NCBI GenBank assembly: GCA_026400595.1
Contig: JAPLOT010000249.1
Location: 1 to 30,702 of the forward strand
Direction of reading: 5' to 3'
From: Alphaproteobacteria bacterium
GTDB lineage: Bacteria; Pseudomonadota; Alphaproteobacteria; Rhizobiales; Aestuariivirgaceae
DNA: 30,702 bases
The notes beneath the pieces are model-generated. The model was not told where the DNA came from. It ran no database searches and saw only the letters and a list, made by a program, of their open reading frames with translations. Below, in pieces: positions 9,722-17,982 of the stretch. The position numbers and the translations under genes are program-made. Numbering within the stretch: the first letter of the stretch is position 1; every line of letters begins with the position of its first letter.

Positions 9722-10633
9722 TCATCTGTTTTCCTTGCCGGCTGGCCGCGCCAGGAGCCGAGCTATCTCTTCGTCGGGCCGGGCCCTGTCGTCAACGATG
9801 GCGTGCACGGCATCCACAATCGGCATGTCGATGCCATGGCGATGGGCGAGCGCATGGGCGATCTTCACGGTGGCCGCGCCTTCCACCACACCCATGGACA
9901 GGGCGAGAGCTTCGGCCACGCTCTTTCCCTCGCCAACGGCAAAACCGAAGGCATAGTTGCGTGACTGGCGGCTGGAACAGGTGAGCAGCAGATCGCCAAG
10001 CCCGGACAGGCCCATCAGCGTTTCCGGCCTCGCGCCCATGGCGCGGCCGAAGCGGGTGAGTTCGGCGAAGCCCCGCGTGGTGAGGGCGGCGCGGGCGCTG
10101 TCGCCCAGTCCACGCCCGTCGGAAATGCCGCAGGCAATGGCGAGAACGTTCTTCAGCGCGCCGCCGATCTCCACCCCCTTCACGTCATCCGAGGCATAGA
10201 TGCGGAAATGCGGAATGGAGAGTGCGCCGGCCCATTCCCCTGCTTCCGCCATGGTCGGGGCGGCCATGACCACCGCTGTCGGCAGGCCCCTCAACACGTC
10301 AGCGGCGAAGCTCGGACCCGACAGGACCAGCGGGTGGGCGTGCGGCAGGACCTGCTGCACAACGCCGTTCATGAAGAGGCCGGTGCCCTGCTCGATGCCC
10401 TTGGCGCTGACGATGAGCGGCTGACGCGCCGCGACGGCCGGCGCGATGATGGTCAGCGCCTCGCGCAAAGCCTGGGCGGGAACCGCCAGAATGAGTGCGT
10501 CAGCGCGGGCAAGGGCGTTGGGATCGGGTGTACCACGCGACCACAGTCCCACCGCATGGCCGGCGCTGCGCGCCACATGCGCCAGGGCCGTACCCCAGGC
10601 GCCGGCGCCGACGATGCCGAACTTGCGGCTCAT
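9722..10633 (-). CDS. gpsA: Glycerol-3-phosphate dehydrogenase [NAD(P)+] with an N-domain gap
   Basis: GpsA reduces dihydroxyacetone phosphate to sn-glycerol 3-phosphate for phospholipid synthesis. The 303-residue product has the Rossmann start GIVGAGAWGTALAHVA, PLIVSAKGIEQGTG, LSGPSFAADV, the catalytic-lysine block GGALKNVLAIACG, and GLSGLGDLLLTC. The family usually has about 325-335 residues. After the second strand (VGLWSRG) the chain goes straight to TPDPNALARADALILAVP, skipping the segment that normally holds an asparagine-containing helix and a YLPG-type motif. About 25 residues are therefore missing in frame at around 10529-10537. The enzyme may be impaired, or the base sequence may be incomplete. 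It overlaps tsaD by ATGA. Confidence 0.92.
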   Translation of the reverse strand: MSRKFGIVGAGAWGTALAHVARSAGHAVGLWSRGTPDPNALARADALILAVPAQALREALTIIAPAVAARQPLIVSAKGIEQGTGLFMNGVVQQVLPHAHPLVLSGPSFAADVLRGLPTAVVMAAPTMAEAGEWAGALSIPHFRIYASDDVKGVEIGGALKNVLAIACGISDGRGLGDSARAALTTRGFAELTRFGRAMGARPETLMGLSGLGDLLLTCSSRQSRNYAFGFAVGEGKSVAEALALSMGVVEGAATVKIAHALAHRHGIDMPIVDAVHAIVDDRARPDEEIARLLARPAGKENR

Positions 10634-11715
10634 GCCTTGGCCCCAAGCTTGCCCGCGCCATAGGCGGGCGGCTGGTTCTGGTCCAGCGGCCAGCGGGCCC
10701 GCGCGGCAACGGCCAGATCGTCGGTGAGACCCAAAGCCAGGCGTTCGGCCCCTGCCCAGGCGATCATGGCGGCATTGTCGGTGCAGAGCGCGGCCGGCGG
10801 CACGATGAGATCGAATCCGTGGGCGGCCGCTGCCTCCTCGAAGACCGATCTGAGTTTCAGATTGGCGGCAACGCCGCCCGCCACGATCAGTGCGGGGCGC
10901 GCCACTTCAGGATGTGCCTCGCGGAACAGCGCGACCGCCATGCGCAGACGGTCGGCCATGGTCTCGGCCACGGCCGCCTCGAAGCTGGCGCAGACATCGG
11001 CCACATCCTGTGGCGAGAGGCTGCCCAGCCCGTGCACGGTCTCGCGCACCGCGGTCTTCAGTCCGGAGAAGGAGAAGTTGCAGTCCCGGCGGCCTTTCAG
11101 CGGACGCGGGAAATCGAAACGCCGCGGATCGCCGGCGCGCGCCTGCCGTTCCACCTGCGGGCCGCCGGGATAGCCGAGGCCGAGGAGTTTCGCCACCTTG
11201 TCGAAGGCCTCGCCCAGCGCATCGTCGATGGTGGTGCCGAGGCGGCGGTAGCGGCCGACGCCGGCGACGATCTGGAACTGGGTGTGGCCGCCGGAGATCA
11301 GCAGCAGAAGATAGGGGAAGGCACAGGGCTGGAGCAGCCTTGCCGTCAGCGCGTGACCTTCCAGGTGATTGACCGCAAGCAAAGGCTTGTCATGGGCCAG
11401 CGCAATGGCCTTGGCGGTCGTCAGGCCAACGATGACTCCCCCCAAGAGCCCCGGACCCGCCGTGGCCGCCACGCCATCGAGGTCCTCGAAGCGAAGGCCG
11501 GCTTCGGACATGGCGCGGGCGATCAGTCCATCAAGGTGGCTGACATGGGCGCGGGCGGCGATTTCCGGCACCACGCCGCCATAGGGGGCGTGGTCCTGCG
11601 TCTGGGACAGCACGAGGTTCGACAGGATATGCCCCCGGCCATCGGACTCGCGCCGCAACACGGCGGCGGCGGTCTCATCGCAGGAGGTTTCGATGCCGAG
11701 GACCAGGCTTGCCAT
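10630..11715 (-). CDS. tsaD: tRNA N6-adenosine threonylcarbamoyltransferase
   Basis: TsaD transfers the threonylcarbamoyl group to A37 of ANN-decoding tRNAs, together with TsaB and TsaE. The product has 361 residues, full length for the family. Visible landmarks are LGIETSCDETAAAVL, the metal-binding histidines H117 and H121 in AVNHLEGHALT, LLISGGHTQF, SFSGLKTAV, AGGVAANLKLR, and the final metal-site aspartate in CTDNAAMIAWAG. It leads the minus-strand run with gpsA and diverges from hemC across only 73 bases, which must hold both promoters. It shows no sign of the losses seen in its neighbours. Confidence 0.96.
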   Translation of the reverse strand: MASLVLGIETSCDETAAAVLRRESDGRGHILSNLVLSQTQDHAPYGGVVPEIAARAHVSHLDGLIARAMSEAGLRFEDLDGVAATAGPGLLGGVIVGLTTAKAIALAHDKPLLAVNHLEGHALTARLLQPCAFPYLLLLISGGHTQFQIVAGVGRYRRLGTTIDDALGEAFDKVAKLLGLGYPGGPQVERQARAGDPRRFDFPRPLKGRRDCNFSFSGLKTAVRETVHGLGSLSPQDVADVCASFEAAVAETMADRLRMAVALFREAHPEVARPALIVAGGVAANLKLRSVFEEAAAAHGFDLIVPPAALCTDNAAMIAWAGAERLALGLTDDLAVAARARWPLDQNQPPAYGAGKLGAKA

Positions 11716-11737
11716 GGCAGGGGTGACGTTTCCGGAG

Positions 11738-11763
11738 AGAGCGGTTAAGAAGGGGTCCGCTCT
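11738..11763. promoter_or_regulatory. Inverted repeat in the tsaD-hemC divergent promoter region
   Basis: AGAGCGG at 11738-11744 and CCGCTCT at 11757-11763 are perfect inverted arms separated by twelve bases. They lie in the 73-base space between the tsaD start (11715) and the hemC start (11789). The place suits an operator or an overlapping promoter element for one or both genes, but the arms match no operator I recognise and could be chance in GC-rich DNA. Confidence 0.3.
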
Positions 11764-11788
11764 AGCATCTCACGGAACAGACTTGCAA

Positions 11789-12703
11789 ATGCCGCTCTTG
11801 AAGATTGGAACCCGCGGTTCGCCGCTTGCTCTTGCCCAGGCCCGCGAACCGCGTGCCCGCCTCATGGCCGCCCATGGCATGGCGGAGGCCGACATCGAGA
11901 TCGTGGTGATCACTACCCCCGGCGACCGCATCCGCGACCGGCCGCTCTCCGAGATCGGCGGCAAGGGGCTGTTCACCAAGGAGATCGAGGAGGCGCTGTT
12001 CGACGGCAGCATCCACCTGGCCGTCCACTCGATGAAGGACATGCCGGCGCGTTTGCCGGACGGGCTTGCCATGGCGGCGATACTGCCGCGCGAGGATGCG
12101 CGCGATGCCTTTCTCAGCCCGGTGGCAAAGTCGATTGACGGCTTGGCGAAGGGCGCGACGGTGGGGTCGTCATCCGTGCGGCGCGCGGCGCAATTGAAGC
12201 GGCTGCGGCCAGACCTGAATGTTATCCAGTTCCGCGGCAATGTGGAAACGCGCCTGCGCAAGCTGGACGAGGGTGTTGCCGCCGCCACGTTCCTGGCCTG
12301 CGCAGGACTCAATCGGCTCGGGCTCTCCGATCGCATCACCAGCGCCATCCCTGCCGAGGTGATGCTGCCGGCGGTGGCGCAGGGCGCGGTCGGCATCGAG
12401 ATCCGCGCCGATGACAGCAAGACGCGCGATATGGTCGCGGCCATCAATCACGAGACCAGCGCCATTGCGGTTGACTGCGAGCGCGCCTTTCTGGCCGCGC
12501 TCGACGGCTCCTGCCGTACGCCGCTGGCAGGCCACGCGACGCTGCAGGATGGACGGATCTCCTTCCGCGGCGAAGCGCTGACCCATGATGGCGCGCATTG
12601 CTTCGCCGCCACGCGCGACGGTGGAATTTCGGACGCCGCACGTATGGGACATGAGGCCGGCGAAGAGGTGAAGGCGCGGGGCGGCGCATTGATCGCCTAT
12701 TGA
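11789..12703 (+). CDS. hemC: Porphobilinogen deaminase (hydroxymethylbilane synthase)
   Basis: HemC joins four porphobilinogens into hydroxymethylbilane for haem and related tetrapyrroles. The 304-residue protein begins at ATG 11789 (MPLLKIGTRGSPLALAQA); the longer upstream frame has no family match. The dipyrromethane cofactor attaches to Cys242 in DGSCRTPLAGHA, and the catalytic aspartate is Asp84 in HSMKDMP. Other blocks are GGKGLFTKEIEEAL, GSSSVRRAAQL and FRGNVETRLRKL. Length and motifs indicate an intact enzyme. It starts the hemC-hemD-mic60-hemY operon, with hemD overlapping its stop by one base. Confidence 0.96.
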   Translation: MPLLKIGTRGSPLALAQAREPRARLMAAHGMAEADIEIVVITTPGDRIRDRPLSEIGGKGLFTKEIEEALFDGSIHLAVHSMKDMPARLPDGLAMAAILPREDARDAFLSPVAKSIDGLAKGATVGSSSVRRAAQLKRLRPDLNVIQFRGNVETRLRKLDEGVAAATFLACAGLNRLGLSDRITSAIPAEVMLPAVAQGAVGIEIRADDSKTRDMVAAINHETSAIAVDCERAFLAALDGSCRTPLAGHATLQDGRISFRGEALTHDGAHCFAATRDGGISDAARMGHEAGEEVKARGGALIAY

Positions 12704-13413
12704 TGCGCGTCATCGTCACCAGGCCGGAAGAAGACGCAGGGCCGCTCCGCCAGACGCTCGAAGCGCTTGGACACAGCGTGATCCTGCAGCCGCTGATGAC
12801 CATTGCGCCGCGGCGCGATGTGACGATCCCGAATCTCCCATGGCAGGCTGTGGTGGCAACCAGCGCCAATGGCATTCGCGCACTGCCCGATGCCTCATCC
12901 CTGCATCATCTGCCCATGCTGACGGTCGGGCCGCAATCCCTCAAGGCTGCGCAGGACGCAGGCTTCACGCTGGCCGAAGCGCATGGCGGCGATGTCGACG
13001 GACTGGCCGCGCATGTCATTGCTGCCCGTCGCGCTTCGAACGGACCGATCCTCTATCTCTCGGGTGCTGAAACCGCGGGCAATCTTCAGGGCCAGCTTGC
13101 CGCCGCCGGTTTCGACTGCCGTCGCGTGGTGCTCTATGACGCGGTTCCGGCAAGAGACCTTGGCGAAGCAGCGATTGCGCTGCGCCAGCACAAGGCCGAT
13201 GCCGTCCTCCTCTATTCGCCGCGCAGCGCCCGGATCTGGTCCAGCCTGGCCAAGGCTGCAGGACTGGGTGCAGAAGCGGCGGCCGTGCCAAGCCTCTGCC
13301 TGTCGCGCAATGTGGCGGCCGCCCTTCCGGAGGGTTGCAATGCCCTTGTCGCGGAAAAGCCCGAAAACGCCGCGATGCTGCGCCTGCTTGAAGAGTTGCA
13401 CCGAACCCGTTAG
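12703..13413 (+). CDS. hemD: Uroporphyrinogen-III synthase
   Basis: HemD inverts ring D and closes hydroxymethylbilane to uroporphyrinogen III. The sequence is poorly conserved in general, but the 236-residue length, the start MRVIVTRPEEDAG, the mid-domain block TVGPQSLKAAQDAGF, the linker region GPILYLSGAETAGNL and the second domain (VVLYDAVPA, LLYSPRSARIW) are typical. Position directly after hemC, with a TGATG overlap at 12701-12705, supports the call strongly. The ATG at 12703 is preferred over the in-frame TTG one codon earlier. Confidence 0.93.
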   Translation: MRVIVTRPEEDAGPLRQTLEALGHSVILQPLMTIAPRRDVTIPNLPWQAVVATSANGIRALPDASSLHHLPMLTVGPQSLKAAQDAGFTLAEAHGGDVDGLAAHVIAARRASNGPILYLSGAETAGNLQGQLAAAGFDCRRVVLYDAVPARDLGEAAIALRQHKADAVLLYSPRSARIWSSLAKAAGLGAEAAAVPSLCLSRNVAAALPEGCNALVAEKPENAAMLRLLEELHRTR

Positions 13414-13422
13414 GCCTCTGCC

Positions 13423-14568
13423 ATGACCGACAAGAAAAAGACCGACGATACCGATCCGATCAAGCCGCAGGTCATCGACCTCAACGCCGAGGACGTGACG
13501 GTGGACGAAGAGCCGCGCCCGGCCGATCCGCCGCCGGTTCAGCCTGCGCCCGCGGCGCGCAAGGCCGGTTCGGCCAAATGGATTGCGCTGGCCCTGCTGC
13601 TGGGTGTGGCGGGCGGCGCCTGGGCCTATCGCGACATGCTGTCGGCCTATCTGCCGAGCAATGCGGTGGCGGCGCTGCAGGCGCGCGTCGAGGTGCTGGA
13701 GGCCAATGGCCGCACACAGGCCGATCAGATCGCCGTCATCGACCAGTCGGCAGGGTCCGCCGGCAAGCTTGCGGCCGGCCTCGAACAATCGGTGAAGGAC
13801 AGCGTTGCAGCAGCAGCCGAAGCGAAATCCGGGATGGCGGCACTCGGCGAACGCCTTGCGGCGAACGAACAGGCCCTCACGCAACTGCGCGGCGATCTCG
13901 ATGCGCTGCGGACCGCGGCATCGAAAGGGACAGGCACCGGAGGTACGGTCGACAATTCGGCGCTGGTGGCGCTGGGCCAGCGCATCGACGCGCTGGAAAA
14001 GGACATGGCGAGTCTGAAGGCGGGCAGCGGCAAGGCCGATGCCGCCGCAAGCACGGCGGCGCTGTCGCAGGCGCTGAGCGATCTCAAGGCCAAGGTGGCC
14101 GCAGGTGTTCCGTACAATGACGAATATGAGCGCATTGCCCGCATGGTGCCGGCGGCGGCCGGCCTGGACATTCTGGCGCTCAATGCCGACGCGGGCCTGC
14201 CGGATGCTGCGGGGCTTGCCGCCGAGCTGCGCGCCGCCATTCCCGCCCTGCCGCAGCCGGCCGCTGCCGAAGCTGCAAAAGGAGGCGGCTACCTCGACTG
14301 GGCCTTCGACATGCTGTCCGGCATCGTCACGGTGCGCGACATCGGCGAGTCCGACTGGCCGCAGCTGGCCGAGAAGGCCGCCGCCCTGGCCGAGGCGGGT
14401 GACCTGCCCCAGGCGATCGACGTGATCGATCAGGCCGAGGGCGCAAAGCCTGCCGCCCTGTCCAACTGGCGCGACCGTGCGGCCGGGCGGCTGGCGCTGC
14501 TGGCCGCGCTCGATCAGGTGGACCAGGCGGTACTGCGCCAGATCGCCCAGCAGGGTGGCGCGCAATGA
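13423..14568 (+). CDS. Mic60/mitofilin-family inner membrane protein
   Basis: This 381-residue protein has a charged cytoplasmic N-terminus of about 50 residues, a single membrane span at roughly 52-69 (WIALALLLGVAGGAWAY), a long coiled-coil or helical region from about 80 to 225 rich in Ala, Leu, Glu and Lys, and a conserved C-terminal helical domain with YERIARMVPAAAGLDILA and WAFDMLSGIVTVRDIGESDW. That architecture is the alphaproteobacterial homologue of mitochondrial Mic60, which shapes intracytoplasmic membranes or links inner and outer membranes. Its place between hemD and hemY is the known alphaproteobacterial arrangement. It was often annotated HemX-like. It starts nine bases after hemD and overlaps hemY by ATGA. 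Confidence 0.88.
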   Translation: MTDKKKTDDTDPIKPQVIDLNAEDVTVDEEPRPADPPPVQPAPAARKAGSAKWIALALLLGVAGGAWAYRDMLSAYLPSNAVAALQARVEVLEANGRTQADQIAVIDQSAGSAGKLAAGLEQSVKDSVAAAAEAKSGMAALGERLAANEQALTQLRGDLDALRTAASKGTGTGGTVDNSALVALGQRIDALEKDMASLKAGSGKADAAASTAALSQALSDLKAKVAAGVPYNDEYERIARMVPAAAGLDILALNADAGLPDAAGLAAELRAAIPALPQPAAAEAAKGGGYLDWAFDMLSGIVTVRDIGESDWPQLAEKAAALAEAGDLPQAIDVIDQAEGAKPAALSNWRDRAAGRLALLAALDQVDQAVLRQIAQQGGAQ

Positions 14569-16022
14569 TCAAGCTCATCTGGCGCTTCGCGCTCATCGCG
14601 GCACTCGCCGCGGGCTTCGCCTGGCTGGCCGACCGCCCCGGCACGCTGACCATCCGATGGCTGGGCCGCGAGATCGAAATGTCCTTCGTGGCCGGCGTGG
14701 CCCTGGCCATCCTCGCCGTCGTGGCCCTGTGGTTCCTGTGGAGCCTGTTCCGCCGCCTGTGGCACAGCCCGCAGTCGGTGGGGCAGTACATGCGCTTCCG
14801 CAAGACGCGCAAAGGCTATGATTCGCTGTCGCGCGGCATCATCGCGGCCGGTGCGGGCGATGCGGCGGCCGCGTCGAAGCACGCGGCGATTGCCGGCAAT
14901 GCCCTGGCCGACGAGCCGCTGGTCAATGTGCTGGCCGCCCAGGCCGCGCAGCTCAAGGGCGACCGGGCTTCGGTGAAGCGCATCTTCGAGGCGATGTCGA
15001 AGAGCGCCGATACCGAGGCGCTGGGCTTGCGTGGTCTCTTCGCCGAGGCCCGCCAGGCTGGCGACATGGCCGCGGCCCGCACCCATGCCGAAAAGGCGCT
15101 GGCGCTCAATCCGCGGCTGGCCTGGGCCTCGACTGCCGTGCTGCAGGTGCAGTCGGCCGCACGGGACTGGCAGGCCGCCGCCGCGACCATCGCCCAGCAG
15201 GCGAAATCGGGCCTGCTTCCCGCCGACGACGCCGGCCGCAAACAGGCCGCCATGCTGGCGGCGCAGGCGCTGGCGCTCGAGGACTCCAACCGCGTGAAGG
15301 CGCTGGAGCTTGCCACGCGGGCCCACAAGCTGGATCCGGCGCTGGTTCCGGCGGCGCTGGTGGCGGCGCGCTGCCTGATCGCCGACGGGTCGGCGCGCAA
15401 GGCCGGAAAGATCCTGCGCGAAACGTGGTCGCGGGGCCCGCATCCCGACCTGGCCGAGGTCTATGGCAATCTGAAGCCGGGCGACGGCCCGGAAGCCCGC
15501 TTCGAGCGGGTGCGCGACTTCGTGGGCGACACGGTTTCCAATCTTGAGGGCGCCTTCGCGCTGGGCCGTGCTGCCGCCCGGGCGCAGCGCTGGGACGTGG
15601 CGCGCAAGGCGCTCGAACCCCATCTGGACGACCGCCCCCAGGCGCGCATCTGCGCCCTGATGGCCGACATCGAGGAGGCCCAGGGCGACAAGGGCCGGGC
15701 CCGCGAATGGCTGGCCCGGGCGCTGCGGGCGCCGCGCGATCCCATGTGGGTGTCGGATGGCGTGGCCGCACCCCGCTGGACGCCGGTGTCGCCAGTCTCG
15801 GGCGAGATCGTCGCCTGCGTGTGGAAGACGCCCTTCGACATGCCCGACGAGATGGAGGCCGACCGCATTCCCGCGCCAGCCGCAACGACTGCCCCGCAGA
15901 TCGCCGCCGCGCCCCCGCGCGAAACGGTGCCGGCCGTGGTCAGCCAGCGCCCGCCCGACGATCCCGGCCTGCCGGACGACGATGTCGATGCAGCGCCCCG
16001 CCGCAGCTTCGGCGAGGGTTGA
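14565..16022 (+). CDS. hemY: HemY-type membrane protein with TPR-like repeats
   Basis: The 485-residue protein has two N-terminal membrane helices (about 5-22 and 40-64), the HemY_N signature LWSLFRRLWHSPQSVGQYMRFRKTRKG in pieces, and then helical repeats of tetratricopeptide type up to about residue 390 (for example ARTHAEKALALNPRLAWA). The tail includes RWTPVSPVSGEI and WKTPFDMP, then a proline- and alanine-rich end. This is the proteobacterial HemY family, unrelated to the Bacillus protoporphyrinogen oxidase of the same name. It is linked to haem synthesis by context only; its biochemical role is unproven. It appears intact and closes the operon 44 bases before the tRNA. Confidence 0.92.
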   Translation: MIKLIWRFALIAALAAGFAWLADRPGTLTIRWLGREIEMSFVAGVALAILAVVALWFLWSLFRRLWHSPQSVGQYMRFRKTRKGYDSLSRGIIAAGAGDAAAASKHAAIAGNALADEPLVNVLAAQAAQLKGDRASVKRIFEAMSKSADTEALGLRGLFAEARQAGDMAAARTHAEKALALNPRLAWASTAVLQVQSAARDWQAAAATIAQQAKSGLLPADDAGRKQAAMLAAQALALEDSNRVKALELATRAHKLDPALVPAALVAARCLIADGSARKAGKILRETWSRGPHPDLAEVYGNLKPGDGPEARFERVRDFVGDTVSNLEGAFALGRAAARAQRWDVARKALEPHLDDRPQARICALMADIEEAQGDKGRAREWLARALRAPRDPMWVSDGVAAPRWTPVSPVSGEIVACVWKTPFDMPDEMEADRIPAPAATTAPQIAAAPPRETVPAVVSQRPPDDPGLPDDDVDAAPRRSFGEG

Positions 16023-16066
16023 AAAGCTGCCCGAAACCGTCTATCGCTTCGCCGCATCTGTGAAGG

Positions 16067-16142
16067 GCCGCTTTAGCTCAGCCGGTAGAGCACCGCATTC
16101 GTAATGCGGGGGTCGCGTGTTCGAGTCACGCAAGCGGCACCA
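16067..16142 (+). tRNA. tRNA-Thr (anticodon CGT)
   Basis: The cloverleaf folds completely: acceptor arms GCCGCTT and AAGCGGC, D arm with GCTC and GAGC, anticodon stem CCGCA and TGCGG around the loop TTCGTAA, and T stem GCGTG and CACGC around TTCGAGT. The anticodon CGT reads ACG (threonine). CCA is encoded at 16140-16142. The gene sits 44 bases after hemY on the same strand and 128 bases before the sulfatase start. Confidence 0.97.
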
Positions 16143-16270
16143 CTCCCATGACATCGAGAGACCTTCGGGCCCGCTTCTTGTTTCTGCAGCAGCCGTTGCA
16201 CAGCTGTTGCGTGGGCCGCTACACTTTCCGCGGACGGCGAATCTTGCGCCGCGACACTCAGGAGCCTCTC

Positions 16271-17932
16271 ATGTCATTCCCCATCAGGTCCTTTGCCTTC
16301 GCGGCATTGGCCGCGACATTCAGCATCACGCTGGCCGCCGGCGCCTTCGCCGCCGACAAGCCCAACATCCTCTTCATCGTCTCCGACGACACCGGCTACG
16401 GCGACCTCGGACCCTATGGCGGCGGCGAAGGCCGCGGCATGCCAACGCCGAACATCGACCGGCTGGCGGAGGAAGGAATGACCTTCTTCTCCTTCTATGC
16501 GCAACCCTCCTGCACGCCCGGCCGTGCCGCCATGCAGACCGGCCGCATTCCCAACCGCAGCGGCATGACGACCGTCGCCTTCCAGGGCCAGGGCGGCGGC
16601 CTGCCGGCCGCGGAGTGGACGCTTGCCTCGGTGCTCAAGCAGGCAGGTTACGGTACCTATTTCACCGGCAAGTGGCATCTGGGCGAAGCCGACTATGCGC
16701 TGCCGAATGCGCAGGGCTACGACGAGATGAAGTATGTCGGGCTCTATCATCTGAATGCCTATACCTATGGCGATCCGACCTGGTTCCCCGACATGGATCC
16801 GGAATTGCGGGCGATGTTCCAGAAGGTGACCAAGGGCGCGCTCTCGGGCAAGGCCGGGGAACCCGCCAAGGAAGAGTTCAAGGTCAATGGCCAGTATGTC
16901 GACACGCCCGTGATCGACGGCAAGGAAGGCGTGGTCGGCATTCCCTTCTTCGACAGCTATGTGGAGAAGGCTGCAATCGAGTTCCTCGACACGGCCAGCA
17001 AGAAGCCGGACCAGCCCTTCTTCATCAACGTGAACTTCATGAAGGTTCACCAGCCCAACATGCCGGCGCCGGAATTCGAGCATAAGTCGATGTCGAAGTC
17101 GAAGTATGCCGACTCGGTGGTCGAACTCGACACGCGCATCGGGCGCATCATGGACAAGCTGCGCGCGACCGGCATGGACAAGAACACGCTGGTCTTCTAC
17201 ACGACCGACAATGGCGCCTGGCAGGACGTCTATCCGGATGCGGGCTACACCCCCTTCCGCGGCACCAAGGGAACCGTGCGGGAAGGCGGCAACCGCGTTC
17301 CGGCCATTGCGGTCTGGCCCGGCAAGGTCAAGCCCAGCAGCAAGAATCACGACATCGTCGGCGGCCTCGACCTGATGGCAACCTTCGCGAAGGTCGCCGG
17401 CCTCGCCGCCCTGCCGGACAAGGATCGCGAAGGCCAGCCCATCATCTTCGACAGCATCGACATGACCCCTGTCCTGACCGGCAGCGGAAAGTCGGCGCGC
17501 AAGAACTGGTTCTACTTCACCGAAGACGAACTCTCGCCCGGTGCCCTGCGGACCGGCAATTACAAGTTCGTCTACAATCTGCGCGGCGATGACGGCGCTT
17601 CGACCGGCGGCCTCGCGGTCGACAGCAATCTCGGCTGGAAGGGTGCCGAGAAGTATGTGGCCACGGTTCCGCAGGTGTTCGATCTCTGGGCCGACCCGCA
17701 GGAGCGCTACGACATCTTCATGAACAACTTCACCGAGCGCACCTGGCTGGCCGTGGTAATGGGCCAGGAGCTGCAGAAGCTGATGGAGACCTACATCTCG
17801 CACCCGCCGCGCAAGCTGCAGAGCCTGGGCTATACCGGGCCTCTGACCATTTCAAACTACCAGCGCTTCCAGTGGGTGCGCGAACAGCTTGCAAAGGACG
17901 GCATCAACATCACCTTGCCGACGGGCAACTGA
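16271..17932 (+). CDS. Secreted sulfatase (arylsulfatase-like, Cys-type)
   Basis: This 553-residue hydrolase should cleave a sulfate ester in the periplasm. It starts at ATG 16271, six bases after AGGAG, with a signal peptide ending near AGAFAADKP. Metal ligands are Asp39 and Asp40 (VSDDTGYGD). Cys81 lies in SCTPGRAAMQTGR, the CxPxR signature in which Cys becomes formylglycine. Further active-site blocks are FTGKWHLGE, NFMKVHQPN, TTDNGAWQD and FRGTKGTVREGGNRVP. All look intact. No formylglycine-generating enzyme is visible here, so the activator must lie elsewhere. The substrate cannot be read from the sequence. The gene stands alone behind a tRNA, between two conserved operons. Confidence 0.92.
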   Translation: MSFPIRSFAFAALAATFSITLAAGAFAADKPNILFIVSDDTGYGDLGPYGGGEGRGMPTPNIDRLAEEGMTFFSFYAQPSCTPGRAAMQTGRIPNRSGMTTVAFQGQGGGLPAAEWTLASVLKQAGYGTYFTGKWHLGEADYALPNAQGYDEMKYVGLYHLNAYTYGDPTWFPDMDPELRAMFQKVTKGALSGKAGEPAKEEFKVNGQYVDTPVIDGKEGVVGIPFFDSYVEKAAIEFLDTASKKPDQPFFINVNFMKVHQPNMPAPEFEHKSMSKSKYADSVVELDTRIGRIMDKLRATGMDKNTLVFYTTDNGAWQDVYPDAGYTPFRGTKGTVREGGNRVPAIAVWPGKVKPSSKNHDIVGGLDLMATFAKVAGLAALPDKDREGQPIIFDSIDMTPVLTGSGKSARKNWFYFTEDELSPGALRTGNYKFVYNLRGDDGASTGGLAVDSNLGWKGAEKYVATVPQVFDLWADPQERYDIFMNNFTERTWLAVVMGQELQKLMETYISHPPRKLQSLGYTGPLTISNYQRFQWVREQLAKDGINITLPTGN

Positions 17933-17939
17933 AGAAAGA

Positions 17940-17967
17940 GCGCAGTCCCGGTTTGCCGGGACTGCGC
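17940..17967 (-). terminator. Rho-independent terminator of the lptD-ksgA operon
   Basis: A perfect 12-base-pair stem (GCGCAGTCCCGG with CCGGGACTGCGC) closes a four-base TTTG loop. Read on the minus strand it follows the ksgA stop by 15 bases and is itself followed by the T-rich run TCTTTCTTC, the classical layout. On the plus strand it lies seven bases after the sulfatase stop without a T tract, so it may act weakly there too. Confidence 0.85.
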
Positions 17968-17982
17968 GACGTCACGCGTCCA

